From NCBI GenBank assembly GCA_050010035.1, contig JBEKLU010000010.1, forward strand, positions 1-64,000: a stretch of 64,000 nucleotides of DNA, given 5' to 3'. Source of the stretch: Roseiarcus sp050010035 (lineage in GTDB: Bacteria > Pseudomonadota > Alphaproteobacteria > Rhizobiales > Beijerinckiaceae). The notes under the pieces were generated by a model. The model saw only the letters and a list, made by a program, of their open reading frames with translations. It was not told where the DNA came from and made no database searches. Shown here piece by piece: positions 19,288-28,010 of this stretch. A program made the translations under genes and the position numbers. How positions within the stretch are numbered: position 1 is the stretch's first letter; each line of letters starts with the position of its first letter.

Positions 19288-21083
19288 GTCGGTTGCTCCT
19301 TCGCCCTGCGCCCGACGTAGGCGGCGATGACGTCGGGGTTGGAGAACACCTCGGCCGGCGCGCCCTCGGTCAGGACGCGACCGCGGTCGAACACCGACAC
19401 CGACCGGCAGATGCCGGCGACCAGCTCCAGATGATGCTCGACGATGACGACGGTCGTTCCATGTTCGGCGATGTCGCGAATGAGATTTGCGAGCCGGTCG
19501 AGTTCCGACAGCGACAGCCCGGCCGCGGGCTCGTCGAGCAGCAGCACTTTCGGCCGCCCGGCGAGGGCGCGCGCAATCTCCAGCAGACGCTGCTGGCCGT
19601 GCGGCACTTCGCCGGCGAGCGCGGCCGCCTTGTCGCCGAGACCGACGAAACCGAGATAATGCAGCGCCTCGTCGCGCACCTTCAGCGCTTCGGCGCGGGC
19701 GCGCGGCAGGCGCAGCGCGATTTCCAGGGATGTCGCCCTCTCGCGCGCGAAAGACCCCAACAGGACGTTGTCGAGGACGGTCTCGTCGTTGAGGAGCTTC
19801 GGCGTCTGGAAGGTTCGGCCGACGCCGAGCCGGGCGATCCTGTGCGGCCGCAAGCCGCGCAGCGGCGCGCCCCCGAGGGTGATTGCGCCGTCGTCGATGC
19901 CGTAATAGCCGGAGATCGCGTTGAGAAGGGTGGTCTTTCCCGATCCGTTCGGCCCGACGACGGCGTGGGTGACGCCCGCCGCCGCCGCGACGCTCGCCTC
20001 GTTGAGGGCGACGACGCCGCCGAACCGCTTCGTCGCGCGCTCGACGCGAAGCTCGGCGCCCTCGACGTGGAATCGGTCGATCTTGCCCTCGCCGGCGGAC
20101 GATCGCGGCGGGCGGCGCTGGCGCCACGCCTTCTCGATCTGGCCGACGATCCCCTGCGGGGCGAAGAGCATCAGAACCAGAAGCGCGACGCCATAGACGA
20201 GTATTCTCCAGCTTTGCAGCGCGCCCAACAGCTCCGGCACGAGAAAGAAAACGAGCGTTCCCGCGACCGGCCCCCAAAGTCGGCCCGATCCTCCCACGAC
20301 GACGATCAGCAAGAAGAATATCGAGAAGTCGGCGGCGAAATCGTCGGTCGTCAGCACCGTCTTCTGAACCGCGAAAAAGGCTCCGCCGAGCCCCGCCATC
20401 GCCGCGCTGACGACGAAGGCGAACATCTTCAAGCGAACCAGCGATACGCCCGACGCGATCGCGGCGAGCGGGTTGTCGCGCGCGGCCACCATCGCTCTGC
20501 CGAGGCGCGAGCGCACGAGATTGCGAATGAGAACGAATTGAAGAACGACCACCACCGCGACCGCGACATAGATGCCGCCGAGACTGAAATTGTGGCCAGC
20601 GATCGAGGGCGGCGGAATGCCGATGATGCCGTTGTAACCCCGGGTCAGGCCGCTCCAGGCCACCAGGAGCTCGTCGACGACCTGCGCGAAGGTGAGGGTG
20701 ATCAGCGCGAAATACCATGTCGACAGCCGGAACGCGGGCAACGCCATGATCGCCCCGGCGCCGCTGGTGATGAGCATGGACAGCGGCGCGGCGAGCCAAA
20801 AGGACAGTTTGGCGTCGATCAAGAGGATGGCGGTCGAATAGGCGCCGATCGCGACGAGCGCCCCGTGGGCGAGCGAGATCTGGCCGGCGTAGCCGGTCAG
20901 GAAATTGAGAGCGAGCGCCACGATCATGTAGACGCCGGCTTGCGTCGCCAGATAGAGAAGGAAGTCGCTGCGCACCCACAGCGGCAGGGTCAGCACGATC
21001 GCGAAGAACGCCGCCCAGGCGAGGCACTTAACGCCGGGCGGCGTTGTCGTTCGAACGGACTCCCGCGAGACGAGACGCACCAT
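19284..21083 (-). CDS. Fused LivM permease - LivG ATPase
   Basis: A 599-residue fusion. Residues about 20-315 are a LivM-type permease (ALNFLTGYAGQISLAHGALVAIGAY, GGSGRLWGPVAGTLVFF, LFAPQGI). After a short linker, residues about 350-599 form a LivG ATPase with Walker A GPNGSGKTT, a signature variant VPHGQQR and Walker B VLLLDEPAAG. Fusion of LivM with LivG occurs in some proteobacterial importers but is less common than separate genes. It lies 48 bases after the binding-protein gene. Confidence 0.92.
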   Translation of the reverse strand: MVRLVSRESVRTTTPPGVKCLAWAAFFAIVLTLPLWVRSDFLLYLATQAGVYMIVALALNFLTGYAGQISLAHGALVAIGAYSTAILLIDAKLSFWLAAPLSMLITSGAGAIMALPAFRLSTWYFALITLTFAQVVDELLVAWSGLTRGYNGIIGIPPPSIAGHNFSLGGIYVAVAVVVVLQFVLIRNLVRSRLGRAMVAARDNPLAAIASGVSLVRLKMFAFVVSAAMAGLGGAFFAVQKTVLTTDDFAADFSIFFLLIVVVGGSGRLWGPVAGTLVFFLVPELLGALQSWRILVYGVALLVLMLFAPQGIVGQIEKAWRQRRPPRSSAGEGKIDRFHVEGAELRVERATKRFGGVVALNEASVAAAAGVTHAVVGPNGSGKTTLLNAISGYYGIDDGAITLGGAPLRGLRPHRIARLGVGRTFQTPKLLNDETVLDNVLLGSFARERATSLEIALRLPRARAEALKVRDEALHYLGFVGLGDKAAALAGEVPHGQQRLLEIARALAGRPKVLLLDEPAAGLSLSELDRLANLIRDIAEHGTTVVIVEHHLELVAGICRSVSVFDRGRVLTEGAPAEVFSNPDVIAAYVGRRAKEQPT

Positions 21084-21131
21084 CTCTCTACGCGCGCTCC
21101 TCTTCGCGGGCGGGCACGATTCGCCCTCGGA

Positions 21132-22373
21132 TCAGGCCGCGACGCGCTCGCGAAATGCGCCCATCGCCCGCGGATCTCTCGCCGAAGCCAGCTTGCACCA
21201 GGTGAGCAACTCGGCCCCGAGAGCGCAGTGATTGTCCGGCGTGAGCGACAGCGACCCCGCCATCCCCTGATAATCCTTCAGCGATTCCATGGCGCCCTTG
21301 ATCTTGTCGGGATCCGTGCTCTTCACCGACTCGATCGCCCACTTGTAGACGTTCATCGCGTCGTAGAACGGCGACACGACGGCGTTGGGCTCCTGACCTT
21401 TGGTCTCCGGATAGGTGAGCAGCTTCTTGACGTAGGCGACCTGCTTGGCCGCCGGGGCTTCGTCGGCCGTGTAGGAATAGGCCTTCAGATACGTCACGTA
21501 GACGCGCGCGAGCGCCTCGGGGGGGAGGATGTCGAGCAGGGCGTCGGACATCAGCCCGGAATAGCCGAGGATCGGCGGATACCAGTCGATGCCGCGAAGG
21601 GCGTTGAACACCAGAGCCGAATTGGCGGCGATGCCGGTCGCCACCACCAGCACTTCGGTCCCGGCGCGCTGCAGATTGCGCAGATAGCTCTTGATGTCGG
21701 GCGTGGCGTTCGGGAAGACCTCGTAGCCGACGGGGGTGACGCCCTTCTCCTTCAGGCCCGCCACCACCGATTTCCCGATCGCTTCCGAGTTTGCGAAGCT
21801 CTCCTGGACGATGCCGATCTTCTTGTCCTTCGCGTTGGCGGCGATGTAGTCGACGGTGATGTTCGCCGCGACGCTCGAATTGAAATTGAACTGGAAGTAG
21901 TACGGGTAGGTCTTGCCGTCGGCGACGACCACGTCGAACGACCCGCCGGTATGAATGAGCTTGGCCGGAGTGGTGACGGAGAGCGCCGACAACGTCGGCG
22001 ACGTGCCCACGGGTCCGAGGAGGATATCGATTTTCTTTTCCTGAAGCTCACGAACGAGGGCCGGCTCTTTGGCCGGCGAGCCTTCGTCGTCGGCCTCGAT
22101 GATTTCGACCTTTCGCCCGAGGATTCCGCCGGCGGCGTTGATCTCTTCGAGCGCGATCTTCGCGCCGGCGTACAACGGTGCGTAGGCGGACGCGACGCGG
22201 CCGGTGAGGGCCTTGATCAGCCCGAACCGAAAGGGTTCGCTGGAGGCTTGAGCCCAGGCCGATCGGGCGCCCGGCAGCATCAATCCCGCGGACAGGATCG
22301 AGCCCTGGGTCACAAATTGTCGGCGTGAAATCCCCCTGGCGGCGAGTTCCTTGAATCCTTCGCGTATCGTCAT
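21132..22373 (-). CDS. LivK-type substrate-binding protein (Tat-exported)
   Basis: A 413-residue periplasmic binding protein. The N-terminus has a twin-arginine signal (SRRQFVTQGSILSAGLML), with cleavage probably after GARSAWA near residue 42. The mature part shows the Peripla_BP_6 pattern (FGLIKALTGR, INAAGGILGRKVEII, ILLGPVGTSPTLSA). The ATG at 22373 has GGGAGG five bases upstream. The ligand is unknown; the acyl-CoA ligase gene reads away from the same intergenic region, so it may be the acid activated by that ligase. Confidence 0.9.
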   Translation of the reverse strand: MTIREGFKELAARGISRRQFVTQGSILSAGLMLPGARSAWAQASSEPFRFGLIKALTGRVASAYAPLYAGAKIALEEINAAGGILGRKVEIIEADDEGSPAKEPALVRELQEKKIDILLGPVGTSPTLSALSVTTPAKLIHTGGSFDVVVADGKTYPYYFQFNFNSSVAANITVDYIAANAKDKKIGIVQESFANSEAIGKSVVAGLKEKGVTPVGYEVFPNATPDIKSYLRNLQRAGTEVLVVATGIAANSALVFNALRGIDWYPPILGYSGLMSDALLDILPPEALARVYVTYLKAYSYTADEAPAAKQVAYVKKLLTYPETKGQEPNAVVSPFYDAMNVYKWAIESVKSTDPDKIKGAMESLKDYQGMAGSLSLTPDNHCALGAELLTWCKLASARDPRAMGAFRERVAA

Positions 22374-22499
22374 CCAAACCTCCCTGCTGTCGTTCGCGTT
22401 GTTCGCCGACGCAAACGCCGCCGGCATGCGCCTGCGAGACCGGCCGTTCGCGGCCATCGCGCCGCCGCCGACGAAATCCAGACCCGCCGGTCGACATCT

Positions 22500-22512
22500 G
22501 TACACTAACATA
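22500..22512 (-). promoter_or_regulatory. Shared operator element upstream of the binding-protein operon
   Basis: On the minus strand it reads TATGTTAGTGTAC, 127 bases before the ATG at 22373. It matches the recurring core TAGYGTAY. No clear -35/-10 pair with normal spacing was found. Confidence 0.4.
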
Positions 22513-22666
22513 CCATAATCTATACGTCGACAAAAAGCAACGTCCCGACGCCGCGAACCGCCCGGGCCCGATCGGCGGCCTTGGAGACGGCGCCGCCGAC
22601 CGAGAGGCGCGAAACGCCGGATCGCACCCGGCCGGTTCGGCGGCCCCGCCGCGACGATCGACGCGC

Positions 22667-22701
22667 TTGCGCGAATATCGTCATATATGATATGATACAC
22701 T
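22667..22701 (+). promoter_or_regulatory. Promoter with shared operator element, acyl-CoA ligase operon
   Basis: TTGCGC (22667-22672), 18 bases, TATGAT (22691-22696); the minus-strand reading AGTGTATCATATC (22689-22701) is the shared element and covers the -10. The ligase starts 64 bases further on. Confidence 0.5.
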
Positions 22702-22764
22702 ACTGCATCAATGGCGCCGCCGGCGCGAGGCGCGAGCGAAGCCGCTCGAAAGGGAGAAACAAGG

Positions 22765-24423
22765 ATGTCGGATCGGCGCTTCGACCCCGCCGCCCACGCC
22801 CGCGCGATGCGAGCCGGCGGCTACTGGCTCGACAAGACCTACGACGAATTCCTCGTGCCGAGAATCGCCGCCACGCCCGACAAGCCGGCGATCGTCGCCG
22901 ACCGCGCCGACCGCGACCGACCGCGACGCTTCACCTATCGGGAGTTCGGCGACATGGTTTCGCGCGCGGCCGCGTCGCTGCGCAGTCTCGGCGTCGGGCA
23001 TGGCGACGTCGTCTCCGTCCAACTGCCGAACTGGTGGGAATTCGTCGTCATCGCGTTCGCCTGCGCCCGCGTCGGGGCGGTCGTCAACCCGTTGATGCCG
23101 ATCTTCCGCGAGCGCGAACTGAGCTACATGCTCGATTTCGCGGGATCCAAGGTCTTTATCGTCCCCAAGCTCTTCCGCGGCTTCGATCATGAGGCCATGG
23201 CCGCCTCGCTGCGGCCGTCGCTCCCGAAATTGCAGCACGTGATCGTGGTCGACGGCGAAGGGCCCCACAGTTTCGACAACCGTCTCTTGTCGGGAAGCGA
23301 GCGCCTGCCGCCGCCGCCCGCCGGAACGATCGGCGCGCTGCCGCCCGGCGAGATGGCGGTGCTGATGTTCACCTCGGGCACCACCGGTTCGCCCAAGGGG
23401 GTCATGCACAGCCTGAACACGCTGATGGCCTGCAACGTCTCTCTGGCCGGACGGTTTCACCTCGATGAAAAGGACGTGATGCTGGTGTGCTCGCCGCTCG
23501 GCCACATGACCGGCTACGCCGCGGGCATGATGCTGGGGGTGAAGATCGGCGCCACCGTCGTCCTGCAGGACGTCTGGGAAGCGAAGCGCGGCGTCACGCT
23601 GATGGCGAGCGAAGGCGCCACCTATTCCGCCGGCGCCGCGCCGTTCCTCTCCGACATGTGCGAGGCGGTCGCCGCCGGCGCGCCGAAACCGCAGAGCCTG
23701 CGCAAGTTCCTGTGCGCGGGCGCGCCGATTCCCTCGGCGCTGATCGAGCGCGTCTATCGCGAGCTCGAGCTGAAAGTCTGCTCCCTCTGGGGCATGACGG
23801 AATCGCTGTCGAGCACGCTGACCGAGCCCGAGCGCGCGCTGGAAAAATCCTCGAAGACCGACGGCCGGCCGCTCGAGGGCGTCGAGGTGAAGGTCGTCAG
23901 AATGGACGGCGGCGCGGCGGCGGTCGGCGAGACGGGCCTCCTCATGGTGCGCGGGGCGCAGATGTGCCTGGGCTACTATAAACGCCCGGACATGGAGCCG
24001 TTCGACGCCGAGGGATGGTTCGACACCGGCGACCTCGCCTACATGGACGAGGAGGGCTACATTCGCATCAACGGCCGCGTCAAGGACGTGGTCATTCGCG
24101 GCGGCGAGAACGTGCCCGTCGTCGAGATCGAGAACCTCCTGTTCATGCACTCGGCCGTCCTCGCGGCCGCGCTGGTCGGCTATCCCGATTCGCGCCTGGG
24201 CGAGCGCGCCTGCGCCTTCGTCGTGCTGCGGCCGGGCCATGCGCTCGACTTGAATACGGTGCAGGCGTACATGGCGGACAAGAAAGTCGCCAAGCAATAC
24301 TGGCCCGAACGCGTCGAGATCGTCGCCGAATTGCCGAAGACACCGGCCGGCAAGGTGCAGAAGTTCAAGCTGCGCGAACAAGCCTCGCGCTTCGCCGACA
24401 CGCCGCACGAGGCCGGCGCGTGA
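22765..24423 (+). CDS. ATP-dependent acyl-CoA ligase, cyclohexanecarboxylate-CoA ligase (AliA)-like
   Basis: A 552-residue AMP-forming ligase that makes an acyl-CoA from a free acid. The P-loop TSGTTGSPKG is at residues 203-212; later come the adenylate motif LWGMTES, GWFDTGDLAYMDEEGYI, the hinge INGRVKDVVIRGGENV and the C-terminal catalytic Lys in TPAGKVQKFKLRE. The N-terminal AMRAGGYWLDKTYDEFL and QLPNWWEFVVI resemble cyclohexanecarboxylate-CoA ligases. The ATG at 22765 follows AAGGGAGAAACAAGG. It is first of three overlapping or closely spaced genes with two SDR genes. The substrate is inferred. Confidence 0.85.
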   Translation: MSDRRFDPAAHARAMRAGGYWLDKTYDEFLVPRIAATPDKPAIVADRADRDRPRRFTYREFGDMVSRAAASLRSLGVGHGDVVSVQLPNWWEFVVIAFACARVGAVVNPLMPIFRERELSYMLDFAGSKVFIVPKLFRGFDHEAMAASLRPSLPKLQHVIVVDGEGPHSFDNRLLSGSERLPPPPAGTIGALPPGEMAVLMFTSGTTGSPKGVMHSLNTLMACNVSLAGRFHLDEKDVMLVCSPLGHMTGYAAGMMLGVKIGATVVLQDVWEAKRGVTLMASEGATYSAGAAPFLSDMCEAVAAGAPKPQSLRKFLCAGAPIPSALIERVYRELELKVCSLWGMTESLSSTLTEPERALEKSSKTDGRPLEGVEVKVVRMDGGAAAVGETGLLMVRGAQMCLGYYKRPDMEPFDAEGWFDTGDLAYMDEEGYIRINGRVKDVVIRGGENVPVVEIENLLFMHSAVLAAALVGYPDSRLGERACAFVVLRPGHALDLNTVQAYMADKKVAKQYWPERVEIVAELPKTPAGKVQKFKLREQASRFADTPHEAGA

Positions 24424-25181
24424 GCGGCCGGCTGAAGGATCGGGTCTGCGTCGTCACCGGCGCGGCGCGCGGCATCGGCCTCGCGATCGCCGAGCGATTC
24501 GCCGGCGAAGGCGCGCGCCTGGCCTGCGTCGACGTCAGCGCGCGGCGGCTCGAGCCGGCCGTCGCGGCGCTCTCGGCCGAGGGCTTCGAGGCGCGCGGCT
24601 ACGCCGTCGACGTCGGCAGGCGCGACGACGTGCGCGCGATGTTCGGCCGCATCGAGAGCGACTTCGCCGCGCCGGTCGCCGCGCTGGTCAACAACGCGGT
24701 GTGGGCGCGATTTCAGCCGCTCGCCGAGATCGATGTCGAAACGCTCGGCCGCATGTTCGCGGTCGGGGTCGACGGCCTCATCTGGACCATGCAGGCGGCG
24801 GCGCCGCAGATGGAGCGGCGCGGCGGCGGCTCGATCGTCAATCTGAGTTCCGTCTCCGCCTTCTATCCGGCCAAGGATTCGGTCGCCTATTCCGCCTTGA
24901 AGGCCGGCGTCGTCGGCCTGACGCGGGCTGCCGCCATGGAGCTCAGCGGCAAGAAGATCCGCGTCAACGCCATCGCGCCGGGGATGATCGGCACACCCGC
25001 GTCGATCGCCCAGTTCGACGAGGCGACGATTCATGCGCGTCAGGCCCAGATGCCGCTCGGCCGTTTCGGCGAGCCCGAGGAGATTGCGGCGCTCGCCGCG
25101 TTCCTGGCCAGCGACGACGCCAGCTACGTGCAGGGCGCCGTCATCGCCGCCGACGGCGGCTGGACGGTCGCGGCCAAATAG
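24420..25181 (+). CDS. SDR-family dehydrogenase (3-hydroxyacyl-CoA type)
   Basis: A 253-residue short-chain dehydrogenase. The nucleotide site is TGAARGIG near the N-terminus, followed by NNA, the catalytic Ser in NLSSVSAF and Tyr157-x3-Lys161. It starts with GTG overlapping the ligase stop (GTGA), so it is translationally coupled. The FabG/BadH-like fold and context suggest oxidation of a hydroxyacyl-CoA in the same pathway. Confidence 0.88.
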   Translation: MSGRLKDRVCVVTGAARGIGLAIAERFAGEGARLACVDVSARRLEPAVAALSAEGFEARGYAVDVGRRDDVRAMFGRIESDFAAPVAALVNNAVWARFQPLAEIDVETLGRMFAVGVDGLIWTMQAAAPQMERRGGGSIVNLSSVSAFYPAKDSVAYSALKAGVVGLTRAAAMELSGKKIRVNAIAPGMIGTPASIAQFDEATIHARQAQMPLGRFGEPEEIAALAAFLASDDASYVQGAVIAADGGWTVAAK

Positions 25182-25197
25182 TTCGAGGAGAGGGAAC

Positions 25198-25983
25198 ATG
25201 AAACGGCTGGAGGGACGGCGCGCGATCGTGACCGGCGGCGGCAGCGGCATCGGACGCCACAGCGCGATCCGCTTCGCGCGCGAGGGCGCCTCCGTGCTGG
25301 TGGTCGGCCGCGCGGCCAACACCGAGGAGACGGTCGATCTCATTCGCGCCGAGGGCGGCAGCGCGCTCGCCATGGTCGCCGACGCGTCGATCGAGGCCAA
25401 CGTCGAGGCGATGGTGAGGCGCTGCATCGCCGATCTCGGCGGCCTCGAGGTGCTCTTCGCCAATATCGGCGCCACCGGAACCAATACGCCGCTGCTGGAG
25501 CAGACCGTCGAGGAGTGGGCCGAAGTCTACCGGATCAACACGATCAGCAGCTTCCTGGCGATCAAGTACGCCGGCCGCCACATGACGGCGCAGCGTCGCG
25601 GCTCGATCATCTTGAATTCGTCCGCCGCCTCGCTGCGCGCCAACGCCGGCGCCATTTCCTACAGCGCAGCCAAGGCGGCGGTGAACAGCCTGACCCAATG
25701 CGCCGCCAACGCCTTCGCCGGAACGGGCGTGCGGGTCAACGCGGTGCTGCCCGGCCTGATCGAAACGCAGTTGACGCGCAAGGTCTTCGAGGACGCGCGC
25801 GCGCGCGGGGTCGAGTCAAGAATCGGACACGTCACGCCGCTCAAGCGCGCCGGCCAACCGGAAGAGATCGCGGCGCTGGTCGCCTTTCTGGCCAGCGACG
25901 ACGCCTCCTACATCGACGGCCAATGTATCGCCGCGGACGGCGGCGTCAGCAGCACCCATCCCTACGGCCGCATCGCGCTATAG
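25198..25983 (+). CDS. SDR-family dehydrogenase
   Basis: A 261-residue short-chain dehydrogenase with TGGGSGIG, a variant ANIGATG in place of the usual NNAG, a Ser in LNSSAASLRAN and Tyr155-x3-Lys159. GGAGAGG lies just before the ATG. It follows the previous SDR by 16 bases and is probably the last gene of the ligase operon; the next gene is convergent. The substrate is unknown. Confidence 0.87.
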   Translation: MKRLEGRRAIVTGGGSGIGRHSAIRFAREGASVLVVGRAANTEETVDLIRAEGGSALAMVADASIEANVEAMVRRCIADLGGLEVLFANIGATGTNTPLLEQTVEEWAEVYRINTISSFLAIKYAGRHMTAQRRGSIILNSSAASLRANAGAISYSAAKAAVNSLTQCAANAFAGTGVRVNAVLPGLIETQLTRKVFEDARARGVESRIGHVTPLKRAGQPEEIAALVAFLASDDASYIDGQCIAADGGVSSTHPYGRIAL

Positions 25984-26014
25984 GCCTGGACGCCGCTCGC
26001 GCCTGCCGCGCGCT

Positions 26015-26608
26015 TCATCGAGCCGCTTGCGACGCCAACGGCTCGGCGACGCTCTCGAGGCGCAACGCGTCGATCGAACCGCCGGATACGCGCGTGATCG
26101 AACAATGGCTTATCGGAAATTGCTTCGCGTTCGCCGCGCCGACGACGTGCAGCACGATCGTCCGGATCGGCGTGCCGTGGGTGAACAAAGCGACGGCCGT
26201 TCCCCGTGGATCGGCGAGAATAGCCGCGACGGCGTTCAGCACGCCGCTGCGAAACTCCTCTTCGTCTCTCCCGAAAAACCTCGCGGGAGATTGCAGGAAC
26301 TCGCGCCAACGTTCCGGGGTCTGCCTGCGGATCGTCTCGGGCGATACGTAACGGTCGGCGTAGAGGTCGATCTCCGCGAGCCCGTCGAGGATATGGATCG
26401 GCAGACCCAAACGCTCGGCGAGCGGCGCGGCGGTGTTGCGGGCGCGAAGCTGAGGGCTGCTGACGATGCGGTCGATCCTCGCATCCGTCAGGCGCGCCGC
26501 CAATTCGCTCGCCTGCCGAAGGCCCGTCGCATTGAGCGGCGGATCGTGCGGTCGCTCGAGATTGCCTTCGTCCGGCGCCCCATGGCGGACGAGAAAGAGC
26601 GTCTTCAT
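26015..26608 (-). CDS. Histidine phosphatase superfamily protein (copy 1)
   Basis: A 197-residue protein with the catalytic motif LVRHG (His9), the IVSSPQLRARNTA segment carrying the second Arg, a Glu in DGLAEIDLY and the C-terminal His in ALFTHGTPI, so the phosphatase core is complete. It follows an APH-family kinase gene by 17 bases in the same direction. It is clearly paralogous to the protein encoded at 32388-32990 (shared HGxPDEG, DPPLN, PLAERLG, FTHGxPI). The substrate is unknown; the repeated pairing with a kinase suggests a phosphorylated acyl intermediate. Confidence 0.85.
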   Translation of the reverse strand: MKTLFLVRHGAPDEGNLERPHDPPLNATGLRQASELAARLTDARIDRIVSSPQLRARNTAAPLAERLGLPIHILDGLAEIDLYADRYVSPETIRRQTPERWREFLQSPARFFGRDEEEFRSGVLNAVAAILADPRGTAVALFTHGTPIRTIVLHVVGAANAKQFPISHCSITRVSGGSIDALRLESVAEPLASQAAR

Positions 26609-26625
26609 GACGAAAGCGCCATCGT

Positions 26626-27684
26626 TCAGGACTCCGCGATGAGTTCGACGCCGCGCTTGGCGTAGGCCATCGCCAACCTCCCGCCGATCGCGGCGGCGTC
26701 GGAAACGAACGCCTCGCCCTTGCGCCCGCGCGCCGCGACGCTCGCGCTGCCGGCGGCGGCGCGGAACAGCGCGAACACCTTATGAAAGGTCTGCAAGCGC
26801 TCCTCGCCGCCCGAATATTGGTAATAGCGCTCGAGGTATTCCGCTTCGCTCGGAATGCCCATCGCCGCGAGCGGGCGTCCCCGAAGGCCGCCGTTTTCGT
26901 CCGGCGCCATGCGCCAAGCCATTGTGTTGTACGCGAGATCGAACAAGGGGTGGCCGAGCGTCGAAAGCTCCCAGTCGAGCACGCCGACGACCTCGGCTTC
27001 GGTCGGATGGAGCATCATGTTGCCCAGGCGGAGATCCCCATGACAGAGCGTGAGCGTCTCGCTCTCCGGAATCCGGCTGGCGAGCCACGCCGCGAGCGTG
27101 TCGATGTCGGAATCGCCCGGCTGCCGGAACGTGCGCCATTGCTCGGACCAGCGGTTGAGTTGGCGCGCGAAGTAATTCCCCTCTCGGCCGTAGCCCGACA
27201 ACCCCGCGGCCCGCCAATCGAAGCGGTGAATCGCCGCCATCGCGCGACACATCGCGTCATAGCTCCGGCTGCGGGCGGCCGGCGAAAGCCCCGGCATCGC
27301 ATAGTCGTGCAACACGCGGCCCTCGATGCGCTCCATGAGATAGAACGGCGTGCCGACCACATCGCGCTGCGCGTGATAGAGGATGGGCCTGGGAACGGGA
27401 ACTTCGGAGCCGTAGAGCGCGCTCATGACCCTAAATTCCCGATCGATCAGATGGGCCGAGCCCGACAGCATCGCGCTCGGCTGCTTGCGCAACACCATGC
27501 GGCGATCGCCGTAACCGACGAAATAGGTGGGATTGGACAGCCCGCCCTGCGTGCGCTCGACGATCGGCGCGCCGCGAAGGTCGGCAAAGCGCTCGCGAAG
27601 AAACGCGTCCAGCCGCACGGCGTCCAGTTCGCTCGCGCTTGCCGATTCCCGGCTGGCGTCGCCGTCGTCCGCCGGCGCGTTCAT
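26626..27684 (-). CDS. APH-family kinase, LvaA/ACAD10-11 kinase type (copy 1)
   Basis: A 352-residue phosphotransferase-fold protein. The nucleotide region (ERTQGGLSNPTYFV, MVLRKQP) is followed by the catalytic loop CHGDLRLGN (Asp217) and the metal-binding VLDWELSTLGHP. These proteins are wrongly thought of as drug kinases; LvaA of Pseudomonas putida and the kinase domains of ACAD10/11 phosphorylate 4-hydroxyacyl-CoA esters. The preferred start is the ATG at 27684 (MNAPADDGD), although its ribosome site is weak. It is paralogous to the kinase at 29261-30307. The operon partner is a histidine phosphatase. Confidence 0.85.
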   Translation of the reverse strand: MNAPADDGDASRESASASELDAVRLDAFLRERFADLRGAPIVERTQGGLSNPTYFVGYGDRRMVLRKQPSAMLSGSAHLIDREFRVMSALYGSEVPVPRPILYHAQRDVVGTPFYLMERIEGRVLHDYAMPGLSPAARSRSYDAMCRAMAAIHRFDWRAAGLSGYGREGNYFARQLNRWSEQWRTFRQPGDSDIDTLAAWLASRIPESETLTLCHGDLRLGNMMLHPTEAEVVGVLDWELSTLGHPLFDLAYNTMAWRMAPDENGGLRGRPLAAMGIPSEAEYLERYYQYSGGEERLQTFHKVFALFRAAAGSASVAARGRKGEAFVSDAAAIGGRLAMAYAKRGVELIAES

Positions 27685-27807
27685 CTCGGCGCACGTCGGT
27701 CGAGGCGGTGGAGCGGACGTCGAACGATCATGCGCGTTGCAAACTCCTCGAAGACAGCCGCGATCCCGCAGGGCCGAGCCGCCTTTGCGGCGCCTTGCCG
27801 ACCTGAG

Positions 27808-27832
27808 ATTATATTCGCTAGCATACGATATC
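27808..27832 (-). promoter_or_regulatory. Promoter -10 and shared operator element, kinase/phosphatase operon
   Basis: On the minus strand TATAAT (27813-27808) is immediately preceded by GTATGCTAGCGAA (27826-27814) and GATATC. The shared element therefore occupies the -35/-10 spacer; the -35 hexamer itself is poor. The kinase starts 124 bases downstream. Confidence 0.45.
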
Positions 27833-27916
27833 GGCGAAGATGATGGAAGGCCGCCGTCGACGTCGCCCGCCAGTTTCTCCGTGTCGCCGTCGCCAAATCG
27901 CGGCGAGGAAATCGTC

Positions 27917-27945
27917 TTGACCTCATTCGTGCGCCAGCATACGAT
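27917..27945 (+). promoter_or_regulatory. Promoter with shared operator element, acyl-CoA dehydrogenase operon
   Basis: TTGACC (27917-27922), 17 bases, TACGAT (27940-27945). The minus-strand reading GTATGCTGGCGCAC (27942-27929) is the shared element and covers the spacer. A second half-site GCGCATACGA follows. The gene starts 66 bases downstream. Confidence 0.55.
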
Positions 27946-28010
27946 ATTTTGCGCATACGACAAGAACAGGAGAGCGGCCGAAGCGCACGGCCCGCGAAGG
28001 GAGTGGGTCC

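Larger units (their letters stand above)
22374..22764. other. Divergent control region between importer and acyl-CoA ligase
   Basis: About 390 bases, with a leader for each direction and one copy of the shared operator element on each side (22500-22512 and 22689-22701). No gene is seen in it. Confidence 0.55.
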
